A stretch of DNA of 64,000 nucleotides from Stenotrophomonas bentonitica (GTDB taxonomy: Bacteria > Pseudomonadota > Gammaproteobacteria > Xanthomonadales > Xanthomonadaceae), in assembly GCF_013185915.1 (NCBI RefSeq), contig NZ_JAAZUH010000001.1, forward strand, positions 2,294,001 through 2,358,000, in the 5' to 3' direction. Shown piece by piece: positions 54,582 to 64,000 of this stretch; positions within the stretch are counted from its first letter, which is position 1, and each line of letters opens with the position of its first letter. A program made the position numbers and the translations under genes. The notes beneath the pieces were generated by a model. It did not search any database. It was not told the origin of the DNA and saw only the letters and a list, made by a program, of their open reading frames with translations.

Positions 54582-55100
54582 TCAGCGGCCCCAGCGCCCG
54601 CCCGGCAACGGGCAGTGGCCCTGTTCGCGGCAGTCGCGCAGCGCGCATTCACCGGCCGCTTCGGCGTCGTCCAGGGCGGTCAGGTCGATGGCGGTGTCAT
54701 TGCGGGTGATCGCGTACAGCAGTGGGTAGTCCCACGCGCCGTTTTCGCGGTGCGCTTCCAGGTACAGCTCGGCCTCGCCGCGCGGGCCGGACAGCGACAC
54801 CACGTACTGGCTGGACGCGCTGCCGTTGGCGTTGCGCTGCACGCTGCCGGTGGGCAGGAACCCATCCTGGATGGGTTCGCCCAGCACCGCCACCAGTTCG
54901 ATGCTGCAGCGCGCGCGGCGCATGGCTTCCTGGTACGGCTCGCTGGCGCGGCTCCAGCGCGACCATTCGACCAGCGCCAGCCAGACGATCCCCGCCACCA
55001 TCAGCAGCACCGCCAGCACCGCCAGCGGCATCGCCCAGCGCCAGTGGCGTTGCCACCAGCCGGGCGGCGGCGCCCGGGTCAGTGGGGGTGGCAGGGTCAT
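54582..55100 (-). CDS. Coa1/Tim21-like membrane-anchored protein
   Basis: A 172-residue protein: Pro-rich N-terminus, one membrane helix (~24-45), and a periplasmic domain. EPYQEAMRRARCSIELVAVLGEPIQDGFLPTG near 53-83, followed by a GxAELYLEA block, resembles the Coa1 (cytochrome oxidase assembly) fold, in which the LG-xPI turn is the constant feature. Four Cys residues occur in it, two near the end (GECALRDCREQGHC). It starts directly where the upstream S9 peptidase gene ends, with no gap, so the two are probably co-transcribed; no functional link is obvious. Confidence 0.68.
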   Translation of the reverse strand: MTLPPPLTRAPPPGWWQRHWRWAMPLAVLAVLLMVAGIVWLALVEWSRWSRASEPYQEAMRRARCSIELVAVLGEPIQDGFLPTGSVQRNANGSASSQYVVSLSGPRGEAELYLEAHRENGAWDYPLLYAITRNDTAIDLTALDDAEAAGECALRDCREQGHCPLPGGRWGR

Positions 55101-57466
<2,366 letters not shown>

Positions 57467-57490
57467 GCGGTAACCGTTTCCGGTTACCGC
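57467..57490 (-). terminator. Perfect hairpin with GAAA tetraloop at the end of the GST gene
   Basis: GCGGTAACCG and CGGTTACCGC form a perfect 10-bp stem with a 4-nt loop that reads GAAA on the minus strand. It contains the GST stop codon (57486-57484). No T-tract follows, so it may protect the transcript end or act with the adjoining REP pair rather than terminate alone. Confidence 0.5.
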
Positions 57491-58173
57491 TTGCCGAACA
57501 GGTGCTTGCGCTCTTCGTCGCTGAGCGGCTTGCCCGCGTCCGGGTTCACCTTCTGACGCAACGCATAGGCCCGCCCGGTGGCCGGCCGCGCGGCAATCGC
57601 CTCGTGCCAGCGCTTCAGGTTCGGGAACGCGGCGAAATCCGCCGGCAGCTTGTCGTAGGCGCCAATCCACGGGTAGCTGGCCATGTCGGCGATGCTGTAT
57701 TCGTCCCCGGCCAGGAACGCGCTTTCAGCCAGGCGCTTGTCCATCACCCCGTGCAGGCGGCGCACTTCATTGCCATAGCGTTCGATGGCATACGGAATCT
57801 GCTCGGGCGCATACACACTGAAGTGCCCCATCTGCCCGCTCATCGGGCCCAGCCCGGCCATCTGCCAAAACAGCCATTCCAGCACCGCCACCCGGCCGCG
57901 GGTATCGGCCGGCAGGAATTTGCCGGTCTTCTCGGCCAGGTACAGCAGGATCGCGCCGGATTCGAACACGCTCTGCGGCGCGCCGCCGTCGGTGGGCTGG
58001 TGATCCACCAGCGCCGGCATCTTGTTGTTCGGCGAGATCGCCAGGAATTCCGGCTTGAACTGGTCGCCGCTGCCGATGTTCACCGATTTGATGGTGTACG
58101 GCAGGCCCAGCTCTTCCAGCAGCAGGGTGACTTTGTGGCCATTGGGGGTAGGCCAGTAATACAGATCGATCAT
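57484..58173 (-). CDS. Glutathione S-transferase, Nu-class-like (YfcG/YghU type)
   Basis: A 229-residue GST. The thioredoxin-like N-domain has WPTPNGHKVTLLLEELGLPY near 7-26, SPNNKMPALVD near 47 and FESGAILLYLAEKTG near 70-84. A helical C-domain follows, with SIADMASYPWIGAYDKLP near 165. Asn/Thr at the start rather than Tyr/Ser/Cys and the NGHK motif indicate the Nu class, whose members act as disulfide reductases. It stands alone and is divergent from the UPF0114 gene. Confidence 0.9.
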   Translation of the reverse strand: MIDLYYWPTPNGHKVTLLLEELGLPYTIKSVNIGSGDQFKPEFLAISPNNKMPALVDHQPTDGGAPQSVFESGAILLYLAEKTGKFLPADTRGRVAVLEWLFWQMAGLGPMSGQMGHFSVYAPEQIPYAIERYGNEVRRLHGVMDKRLAESAFLAGDEYSIADMASYPWIGAYDKLPADFAAFPNLKRWHEAIAARPATGRAYALRQKVNPDAGKPLSDEERKHLFGKR

Positions 58174-58280
58174 GACAGGACCCAGCGGTTCAGGAATCTC
58201 GAGTCTAGTGCGTCAGTCGGGTTGGCAGGGTCATGAAGGCCCGGTACCCTGCGGCGTCCCCAGCAACGCAGCATTCCAGC

Positions 58281-58910
58281 ATGAGTTCTTCCGCCAAGCC
58301 CATCAGTCCTCTGTCGTCCCTGATCTTCGCCTCTCGCTGGCTGCAGCTGCCGCTGTACCTGGGCCTGATCCTGGCGCAATGCGTTTATGTGTTCCTGTTC
58401 GGCAAGGAGCTCTGGCACCTGGTGCACAAGGCCAACGCCATGGGCGAGCAGGAGATCATGCTGCTGGTGCTGGGCCTGATCGACGTGGTGATGATCTCCA
58501 ACCTCCTGGTCATGGTGATCGTGGGTGGCTACGAGACCTTCGTGTCCCGCCTGCGCCTGGAGAACCACCCGGACCAGCCGGAATGGCTGAGCCACGTCAA
58601 CGCCAGCGTGCTGAAGGTGAAGCTGGCCCTGTCGATCATCGGCATCTCCTCGATCCACCTGCTCAAGACCTTCATCGGTGCGGGCAACCTGGACGGCGTG
58701 CCGCTGTGCAATACCGAGGCCTACTACGCCGCTGCAGCCGACCTGACGCTCAAGTACGGTCCGGATGCCAAGCTGATCTGCACCACCATGACCAGCGACG
58801 GCGTGATGTGGCAGACCATCATCCATGCCGCCTTCATCCTGTCGGCGATCGGCATCGCCTACACCGACAAGCTGATGGCCCACACCCCGAGCAAGTCGCT
58901 GGCCCACTGA
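58281..58910 (+). CDS. UPF0114 (YqhA-like) membrane protein
   Basis: A 209-residue membrane protein of the YqhA/TIGR00645 family. An N-terminal [18 protein letters not shown] block (~16-33), [32 protein letters not shown] near 70-100, and a [21 protein letters not shown] block near 120-140 are the family core. Four helices are expected. The C-terminal segment includes [22 protein letters not shown]. Function unknown. Residues 145-180 form a polar, cysteine-bearing loop longer than in short family members. Confidence 0.88.
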   Translation: MSSSAKPISPLSSLIFASRWLQLPLYLGLILAQCVYVFLFGKELWHLVHKANAMGEQEIMLLVLGLIDVVMISNLLVMVIVGGYETFVSRLRLENHPDQPEWLSHVNASVLKVKLALSIIGISSIHLLKTFIGAGNLDGVPLCNTEAYYAAAADLTLKYGPDAKLICTTMTSDGVMWQTIIHAAFILSAIGIAYTDKLMAHTPSKSLAH

Positions 58911-59096
58911 GACCGGCCCTTGGGCGGCGGCGCGCTCCGGCGTGCCGCCCTGCCCCACCTGCCGCCCCCCAGCGGGGCGCGGGGATGCTAGATTGAGCAC
59001 TTGTTGCATGGCCTGGACGCTGGGAATCGTCCAGGCCCCTCGGTCGGCCTGACCGCATCAGGCCCTACGTATCGCCGTTCTTCAAAGGGGAGTTGG

Positions 59097-60116
59097 ATGT
59101 CGCACGTCAACACGAACGCCAAGGCGCGCCTGCTGGTGCCGCTGACCCTGGTGGTGGCTCTGGCCGCCTGCTCGGGCAAGGATGAAACCGCAACGCCAGC
59201 CGCGCCGACCGCCGCAGCACCGGCTGCCGCACCCGCCGCCACGCCGGCACCGGCACCCGCCGTGTCGGCCAAGGTCCAGTCGATGGGCACCGAGGAACTG
59301 CGCGAGCTGGCCAGCAAGGCGCTGCGCGAGAACCGCATGTACGCCCCGGCCGGCGACAACGCCATGGAGTACTACCTGGCGCTGCGCGAGAAGACCCCGG
59401 ACGACGCCTCGATCAAGAGCGCGCTGACCGACCTGCAGCCGTACGTGCTCATTGCCGCCGAGCAGAGCCTGGCCCGTGAGGACTTCACCGAAGGCCAGCG
59501 CCTGGTGGCGCTGATCGAGAAGGTCGACCCCAACGCAGCCGCCCTGCCGCGCCTGAAGACCGGCATCACCAAGGGCACGGAAATCGCGCTGAAGCGGACC
59601 CAGGAAGAGACCGACAAGGTCAAAAAGGACGCCGAGAACAAGACCAAGCAGCTGGCCGAACAGCAGCGCCAGCAGCAGGCCAGCGAGGCCGAAGCGGCCA
59701 AGCAGATCGCCGCGCAGCAGGACGCCGCCCGCCGCGAAAGCGAACGCCAGGACGGTGAGCGCCAGGCTGCGGCGCGTCGTGAGACCGAACAGCGCCAGCA
59801 GGCTGCTGCTGCCGCACAGGCCGCTGCGGCCCGCGCGCCGGCCGCCGCACCGGCTGCCGCTGCCACCCTGCGCCCGATCAGCACCCCGGCGCCGCGTTAC
59901 CCGGCCGACGCGCTGCGCTCGGGCACCTCGGGCGAAGTGCTGGTGGAAATCACCGTGGGCACCGACGGTTCGGTCACCAACGCCCGCGTCCTGCGCGCCA
60001 CCCCGGCCCGCATCTTCGATCGCGAAGCGCTGGGCGCGGTAAAGAAGTGGAAGTTCGAGCCGGTGGCCGCACCGACCACCACCCGCCGCACGCTGGCATT
60101 CGCGCCCGGCGGTTGA
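59097..60116 (+). CDS. Lipoprotein with coiled coil and TonB C-terminal domain
   Basis: A 339-residue protein. It has a lipobox LAAC (22-25) followed by Ser, an Ala/Pro-rich linker to ~60, a helical region to ~175, a Lys/Gln/Glu coiled coil (~175-245, TDKVKKDAENKTKQLAEQQR onward), an Ala/Pro hinge, and a TonB C-terminal domain (~262-335: PAPRYPADALRSGTSGEVLV, VTNARVLRATP, REALGAVKKWKFEP). TonB normally has a membrane helix at its start, not a lipobox. Ser at +2 favours sorting to the outer membrane. It could link the outer membrane to a partner rather than drive TonB receptors. A strong terminator follows. Confidence 0.85.
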   Translation: MSHVNTNAKARLLVPLTLVVALAACSGKDETATPAAPTAAAPAAAPAATPAPAPAVSAKVQSMGTEELRELASKALRENRMYAPAGDNAMEYYLALREKTPDDASIKSALTDLQPYVLIAAEQSLAREDFTEGQRLVALIEKVDPNAAALPRLKTGITKGTEIALKRTQEETDKVKKDAENKTKQLAEQQRQQQASEAEAAKQIAAQQDAARRESERQDGERQAAARRETEQRQQAAAAAQAAAARAPAAAPAAAATLRPISTPAPRYPADALRSGTSGEVLVEITVGTDGSVTNARVLRATPARIFDREALGAVKKWKFEPVAAPTTTRRTLAFAPGG

Positions 60117-60142
60117 TCGGTAGCATTGCCGCAAAAGAAAAA

Positions 60143-60166
60143 CCCCGGAGCGATCCGGGGTTTTTT
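60143..60166. terminator. Bidirectional intrinsic terminator
   Basis: CCCCGGA (60143-60149) and TCCGGGG (60154-60160) form a 7-bp stem with a GCGA loop. Six T follow on the plus strand; on the minus strand the stem is followed by TTTTTCTTTT. It ends both the TonB-domain lipoprotein gene and the leftward ABC/hydrolase operon, whose last gene stops at 60182. Confidence 0.92.
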
Positions 60167-60181
60167 GTTGGTCCGGTAACG

Positions 60182-61366
60182 TCAGCCCGAGATCGCCAAC
60201 CGCTCCTGGTGGTAACGGCGTACCGCCGCGAACCACAGCAGCGCCGCCAGGCCGAAGCCGGCCGCCAGATACACGCCCCACATCTGCGCGCTGATCGGCT
60301 CGTGGCGGATGATCTTCAGCAGCATCTGGTTCTGCGCCAGGAACGGCACCGCCAGCTGCCAGAGCTCGCTCTTCACCGGGTACACCATCAGCGCATAGCC
60401 CGGCAGCATCGGCAGCAGCATCAGCCAGGTCATGTGGCTCTGCGCTTCCTTCATGCTCTTGGCCGCCGCCGAGAGGAAGGTCAGCAGCGAGGTACCGATG
60501 AACAGGATCGGCATCATCACGAACAGCATCTGCAGCATGGACAGCAGGCCCATGTTGAGCTGCCGCGCGGCCGCGCCGGTGGAGAGCTGCGCGCTGAGCT
60601 TGAACGCCGCCAGCGTCAGCAGCAGCGAGACCACGCCCACCACGCAGGCCGCCGCGATCTTGCCGCTGACGATGGCACCGCGCTTGGCCGGGGTGGCCAG
60701 CAACGGCTCCAACGACTGCCGCTCGCGCTCGCCGGCGGTGGTGTCCATCACCAGGTAGGCACCGCCCAGGAACGAGGTGATGGTGAGCAGGATCGGCAAC
60801 AGCAGCGACAGCATCACCCCACGCTTGGCCTCGACCGTGGCCAGGTCCTGGGTGGCCACGTCCAGCGGACGTGCGACCTGGGCGTCGATGCCGCGCGCCA
60901 GCAGCCGCAGCGAACCAACCTGCTGGCTGTAGCCGCTGAGCGCGGCCTTCAGGCGCGCGGTCGGAATGTCGGCGTCGCGGCGCGTGCTGTCCTGCACGAT
61001 CTCCACCAACGCCGGGCGTCCTTCTGCCCAGTCCTTGCCGAAGTCCGGGCTGATCCGCAGCGCGATGTCGATCTTCTGGTCGCGGATCTCAGCGGTCAGG
61101 TCCTTCGGCGGGTCCACCGCGTTGAGTCCCTGCGAGGCCAGGAAGCGCACCAGGTTGGGGGCGTTCTCGCGGCCGATGGTGGGAATGTCCAGGGGCTTGT
61201 CGATCTGGGTCTTGACCCGGCTCTCGGCCAGCTTGCCCATGCCCAGGATCAGGATCGGGTACAGCAACGGTCCCATCAGCAGGGTGAGCGCCAGGGTACG
61301 GCGGTCACGCGAGAGGTCGCGCAGTTCCTTGCGCATTACGGTCAACAACGTGGCAAACGCGCTCAT
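60182..61366 (-). CDS. ABC exporter permease, NatB-like
   Basis: A 394-residue ABC-2 type permease: one N-terminal helix (~22-45), a large periplasmic domain (~50-205), then five helices (~210-380). RKELRDLSRDRRTLALTLLMGPLLYP near 12-37 and the MDTTAGERERQSLEPLLATP block near 238-257 match NatB, the sodium-exporting permease. LMLLPMLPGYALMVYP near 325 is a further family stretch. It overlaps the ATPase gene by 4 nt. The substrate may be Na+ or a lipophilic toxin; the sequence does not decide. Confidence 0.87.
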   Translation of the reverse strand: MSAFATLLTVMRKELRDLSRDRRTLALTLLMGPLLYPILILGMGKLAESRVKTQIDKPLDIPTIGRENAPNLVRFLASQGLNAVDPPKDLTAEIRDQKIDIALRISPDFGKDWAEGRPALVEIVQDSTRRDADIPTARLKAALSGYSQQVGSLRLLARGIDAQVARPLDVATQDLATVEAKRGVMLSLLLPILLTITSFLGGAYLVMDTTAGERERQSLEPLLATPAKRGAIVSGKIAAACVVGVVSLLLTLAAFKLSAQLSTGAAARQLNMGLLSMLQMLFVMMPILFIGTSLLTFLSAAAKSMKEAQSHMTWLMLLPMLPGYALMVYPVKSELWQLAVPFLAQNQMLLKIIRHEPISAQMWGVYLAAGFGLAALLWFAAVRRYHQERLAISG

Positions 61367-62109
61367 GCGTGCAGTCCTTCTTCATTGCCGATGGCCTTCA
61401 CGAAGGCATCTTCCAGGTTCGCTTCACCGGTCTGCGCGCGCAGTTCGTCGGCGGTGCCGGCCGCCATCACCGTGCCCTTGGCGATGACCACGATGGTGTC
61501 GCACAGCGCGGCCACCTCCTGCATGATGTGGCTGGAGAAGATCACGCAGCGGCCTTCGTCGCGCAGCTCGCGCAGGAAGCCTCGCAGGGCGCGGGTGGTC
61601 ATCACGTCCAGGCCGTTGGTCGGCTCGTCCAGGATCACGTTGCGCGGGTCGTGCACCAGTGCCCGCGCGATGGCGGTCTTGGTGCGCTGCCCCTGCGAGA
61701 AACCGTCGGTCTGGCGGTCGAGGATGTCTTCCATGTCCAGCGCCTTGGAAAGCACCTTGGTGCGTTCGCGGATGTGCGCGGCGCTCATCCCGTGCAGCTC
61801 ACCGAAGTAGGCGATGTTCTCGCGCGCGGTCAGCCGCTTGTACACGCCACGCGCGTCGGGCAGCACGCCGAGTCGACGACGGACTTCCACCGCCTGGGTG
61901 GAGGCGTCCAGGCCATCCACCAGCACCCGGCCCTGGTCGGGCGTCATCAGGGTGTAGAGCATGCGCATGGTGGTGGTCTTGCCGGCGCCATTCGGGCCGA
62001 GCAGGCCGGTGATGCGGCCGTCTTCGGCCTGGAAGCCGACGTTCTCCACCGCCTTGATCAGGCCGGTCTTGGTCTTGAAGGCTTTATGCAGGTTCTCGGC
62101 GACGATCAT
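61363..62109 (-). CDS. ABC exporter ATPase, NatA-like
   Basis: A 248-residue ATPase. Walker A is GPNGAGKT (38-45), the Q-loop region LGVLPDARGVYKRLTARENI near 82-101 is NatA-like, the signature motif is SQGQRTKTAIARAL near 135 (SQGQ in place of LSGGQ), Walker B is NVILDEPTNGLD near 157, and the H-loop is FSSHIMQEV near 190. The start is the ATG overlapping the hydrolase stop (ATGA). Together with the permease it forms a two-component exporter. Confidence 0.9.
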   Translation of the reverse strand: MIVAENLHKAFKTKTGLIKAVENVGFQAEDGRITGLLGPNGAGKTTTMRMLYTLMTPDQGRVLVDGLDASTQAVEVRRRLGVLPDARGVYKRLTARENIAYFGELHGMSAAHIRERTKVLSKALDMEDILDRQTDGFSQGQRTKTAIARALVHDPRNVILDEPTNGLDVMTTRALRGFLRELRDEGRCVIFSSHIMQEVAALCDTIVVIAKGTVMAAGTADELRAQTGEANLEDAFVKAIGNEEGLHA

Positions 62110-63617
62110 GGTTCCCATCCGTTGAACGAGGTGAAGGCCGGCACCGGCGCGAGGGTATCCAGGCAGGAGGCGTCGAGCGCCTTGGCGTCGGTAGTGTCCA
62201 TGAACTGCGCCAGCAGGCGCGGCATGCAGCCAGCGCCGAGGGTGCCGTGGCCCTGCCCCTTGGCCACGATGTGGCGGCCGTTGGGCAGGTGCTTGACGAC
62301 CTGTTCGGCGTAGCGCGGCGGGGTGACCGGGTCGAACTCGCCGGACAACAGCAGCACCGGCACGTCGGTGCTCAACGGTGCGGTGAAGTTCTTTGGGCGG
62401 CTGCCGACGTTCCAGACCGGGCACGCAGCGAAGAACATGCGCGCCACTTCCGGGCCGAGGATGCGGTCGCCAGCCGGTGCTTCCACATAGCGGTCGGCAT
62501 CTTCGGCACAGATCACCGACCACTGCATGCCCTGGTTCAACTGCCCTGCCATGTTGCGGGTGGCGAGGCTGTTGAGCGACATCAGCGGCGCGTAGCGGCC
62601 TTGTGCGGCCTCATCCAGCACCACCGGCAGCAGCGAGGCCGACTCCGGCATGTACGAGAACATGAAGGCCAGGTTGATCACGGTATTGGAGCTGATCGGG
62701 TCACGCCGGACCGCGGCGGTGCCCGGGTCTCGATACTCGACCTCGACCGGGGCCTTGGCCAGCGTGGAGATCACGTTGCGCAGCTGGGTGTGGGTATCCA
62801 CCGGGAAGCGCTTGGCGCAGGCGGCGTCCTTCTGGCACTGGGCTGACTGCAGTTCGATCGCCGACTCGAAGGTGTTGGCGAAGTCGCCGCCCACCGCCAG
62901 GTCGTTCGGTGCCACGCCGTCGATCACCACCGCACGGGTGTGCTGCGGGAAGCGCGCGGCGTACTGCTGGGCCACGCGGGTGCCGTAGGAGCCGCCGACC
63001 AGGTTGATCCTGTCCACGCCCAGCGCGGCGCGCACGGCGTCCAGGTCGCCGATGGCTTCGGTGGTGGTGTAGAAGCGGGTATCGGCACGGTCCACCAGCG
63101 CCGCTGCGCAGCGCTTGGCGTACTCGGCCATTGCCTCGGGCGTGGGAGCCGCGTTCTCGTCGAACGTCAGCGCGTTGCCGTCGGCGTCGACGCAGCTGAG
63201 CGGGTTGGACTTGCCGGTGCCACGCTGGTCGACCAGGATGATGTCGCGCTTCTTGCGGACCTCACGCAGCGACTGCTTGATGATCGCCGCCACTTCTGTG
63301 GCCGACTGGCCCGGGCCACCGGCCAGGAAGAAGACCGGGTCCTGCTTGCCTTCGCCCTCGTTCTCGGTATCGAGCAGGGCGATGTTCAGGCCGATCCTGC
63401 GGCCATCCGGCGCGGCCGGGTTCTCCGGCACTTCCAGCGTGGCGCATTCGGCTTCCACGTTGCTGCTGGCCTGGGCGCTGGTCAGGGTGCAGGGCTTGAA
63501 CGTCAGTGTTCCGTACTGGCGCGCCGCCCCTTGCGGGGGCGCTTCCGGGGTGGCCTGGCAGGCAGCCAGCAGCAGCACGGCTGCGCTGGCGGCCAGGGGA
63601 CGGCGGGAAAGTCGCAT
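62106..63617 (-). CDS. Lipid-anchored TAP-like alpha/beta hydrolase (proline iminopeptidase-related)
   Basis: A 503-residue exported hydrolase. The lipobox LLAAC puts the acylated Cys at 20. The oxyanion region FFLAGGPGQSA lies near 97-106, VDQRGTGKSNPLSC near 129-142, and the nucleophile S210 in GGSYGTR. The acid Asp is in SGEFDPVTPP near 420 and the His in KGQGHGTLG near 449. It belongs to the TAP/SlpD group of tripeptidyl aminopeptidase-like hydrolases with a cap domain. It is coupled by 4-nt overlap to the NatA and NatB genes, so peptide hydrolysis and export may be linked; this is inferred. Confidence 0.87.
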   Translation of the reverse strand: MRLSRRPLAASAAVLLLAACQATPEAPPQGAARQYGTLTFKPCTLTSAQASSNVEAECATLEVPENPAAPDGRRIGLNIALLDTENEGEGKQDPVFFLAGGPGQSATEVAAIIKQSLREVRKKRDIILVDQRGTGKSNPLSCVDADGNALTFDENAAPTPEAMAEYAKRCAAALVDRADTRFYTTTEAIGDLDAVRAALGVDRINLVGGSYGTRVAQQYAARFPQHTRAVVIDGVAPNDLAVGGDFANTFESAIELQSAQCQKDAACAKRFPVDTHTQLRNVISTLAKAPVEVEYRDPGTAAVRRDPISSNTVINLAFMFSYMPESASLLPVVLDEAAQGRYAPLMSLNSLATRNMAGQLNQGMQWSVICAEDADRYVEAPAGDRILGPEVARMFFAACPVWNVGSRPKNFTAPLSTDVPVLLLSGEFDPVTPPRYAEQVVKHLPNGRHIVAKGQGHGTLGAGCMPRLLAQFMDTTDAKALDASCLDTLAPVPAFTSFNGWEP

Positions 63618-64000
63618 TTCGATCACGTCCTTGGTTGAAGGGGCTCAGCATGCCATGACGGATGGGCGGGCTGGATGTGACCGAAGTAGGTGGGTAAGTT
63701 ACCGATCCCCGCCTGTGGAGGCGTCGAGCGACAGCGCGCGGCGGACATTCACCCGTGCAGAGGGCTCCATTGCCAGACCCTGTCTCCACTTTCGTCCGGG
63801 AGTTCTCTGGAAATGCTGGTCGACGCAGCACGCCTGACACCAGTGCCTTCGCCAGTACAGGCCCTACCTGAAAGTTCAGCGGGGTGACACGAAAAGCACA
63901 CCTTGAAGAGCGCGTTCTACTGCCAAAGAGGGGTCCGCTTCACGCCAACCATCTCTTCTCAGCCAAGCTTTATCGCCAGCGAGAACGTCACAACATCTAT
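63618..64000. other. Terminal stretch without a supported gene
   Basis: From the start of the hydrolase gene to the window edge no open frame has coding character. The last ~110 bases are less GC-rich. On the minus strand one frame (63961 to the edge) could be the C-terminal end of a gene, and a second frame, running to a stop near 63880, also remains open, but both are too short to call. Confidence 0.5.

Noticed and set aside
63880..64000. Two short minus-strand frames entering from the right edge
   Set aside because: 14 and about 40 codons without recognisable motif; insufficient to call a gene.

Overview
The window is high-GC chromosomal DNA from a gamma-proteobacterium of the Xanthomonadaceae, most likely Stenotrophomonas or a close relative. 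The evidence is gene content (TonB receptors, DUF885 and S9 exported peptidases, a biotin operon with an extra SDR, the order of the ilvD, dinG, aroE and hemB regions) and at least seven loci of short GTAG/GTGG-headed hairpins. These match the published description of Stenotrophomonas SMAG-type REP elements. Nothing was searched against a database; all names come from reading motifs.

Layout. 1-3740: tail of a type I methyltransferase-like (HsdM-like) protein followed by a full-length HsdR-like protein. Every catalytic motif I can place in either is substituted, although both frames are open; this is the most unusual part of the window. 3760-6181: AtoE-type short-chain fatty acid transporter and UbiA. 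6344-7250: tRNA-Arg(CCG) and a HigBA-like toxin-antitoxin pair with a palindromic operator. 7265-22705: an N-acetylgalactosamine (GalNAc) island. A leftward arm encodes a GH31 glycosidase, a TonB-dependent receptor and a Tat-exported GH109 glycosidase; a rightward arm encodes AgaS, a ROK kinase, a GatZ/KbaZ-type protein, a DeoR regulator, an amino-sugar-6-P deacetylase and an MFS permease. The island could release GalNAc outside the cytoplasm, import it, phosphorylate, deacetylate, deaminate and isomerise it to tagatose-6-phosphate. The class II aldolase that should finish the route is not in the window.

22722-31270: DUF308 protein, ComF, the biotin genes bioB-bioF-bioH-SDR-bioC, a DUF218 protein, a threonine dehydratase-like enzyme and a Gly/Tyr-rich lipoprotein. 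31271-31772 has no protein gene but holds two facing intrinsic terminators, a strong hairpin and a 16-bp perfect palindrome; I infer one or two small RNAs. 31773-42825: mnmG, a gamma-carbonic-anhydrase-like protein, a tightly coupled six-gene chain (RDD, SpoIIM-like, DUF4129, DUF4350, MoxR, DUF58), then a glutathionylspermidine-synthase-like/DUF1190 pair on the other strand. 43016-54500: ilvD, dinG, aroE, hemB, a bestrophin, several small membrane proteins and lipoproteins, and a DUF885 peptidase. 54582-63617: a Coa1-like protein, S9 peptidase, GST, UPF0114 protein, a lipoprotein carrying a TonB C-terminal domain, and an alpha/beta hydrolase coupled to a NatAB-type ABC exporter. The last ~380 bases carry no gene I can support.

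Most of the window looks vertically inherited. The degenerate RM pair, the tRNA-flanking toxin-antitoxin pair and the GalNAc island are the accessory parts.
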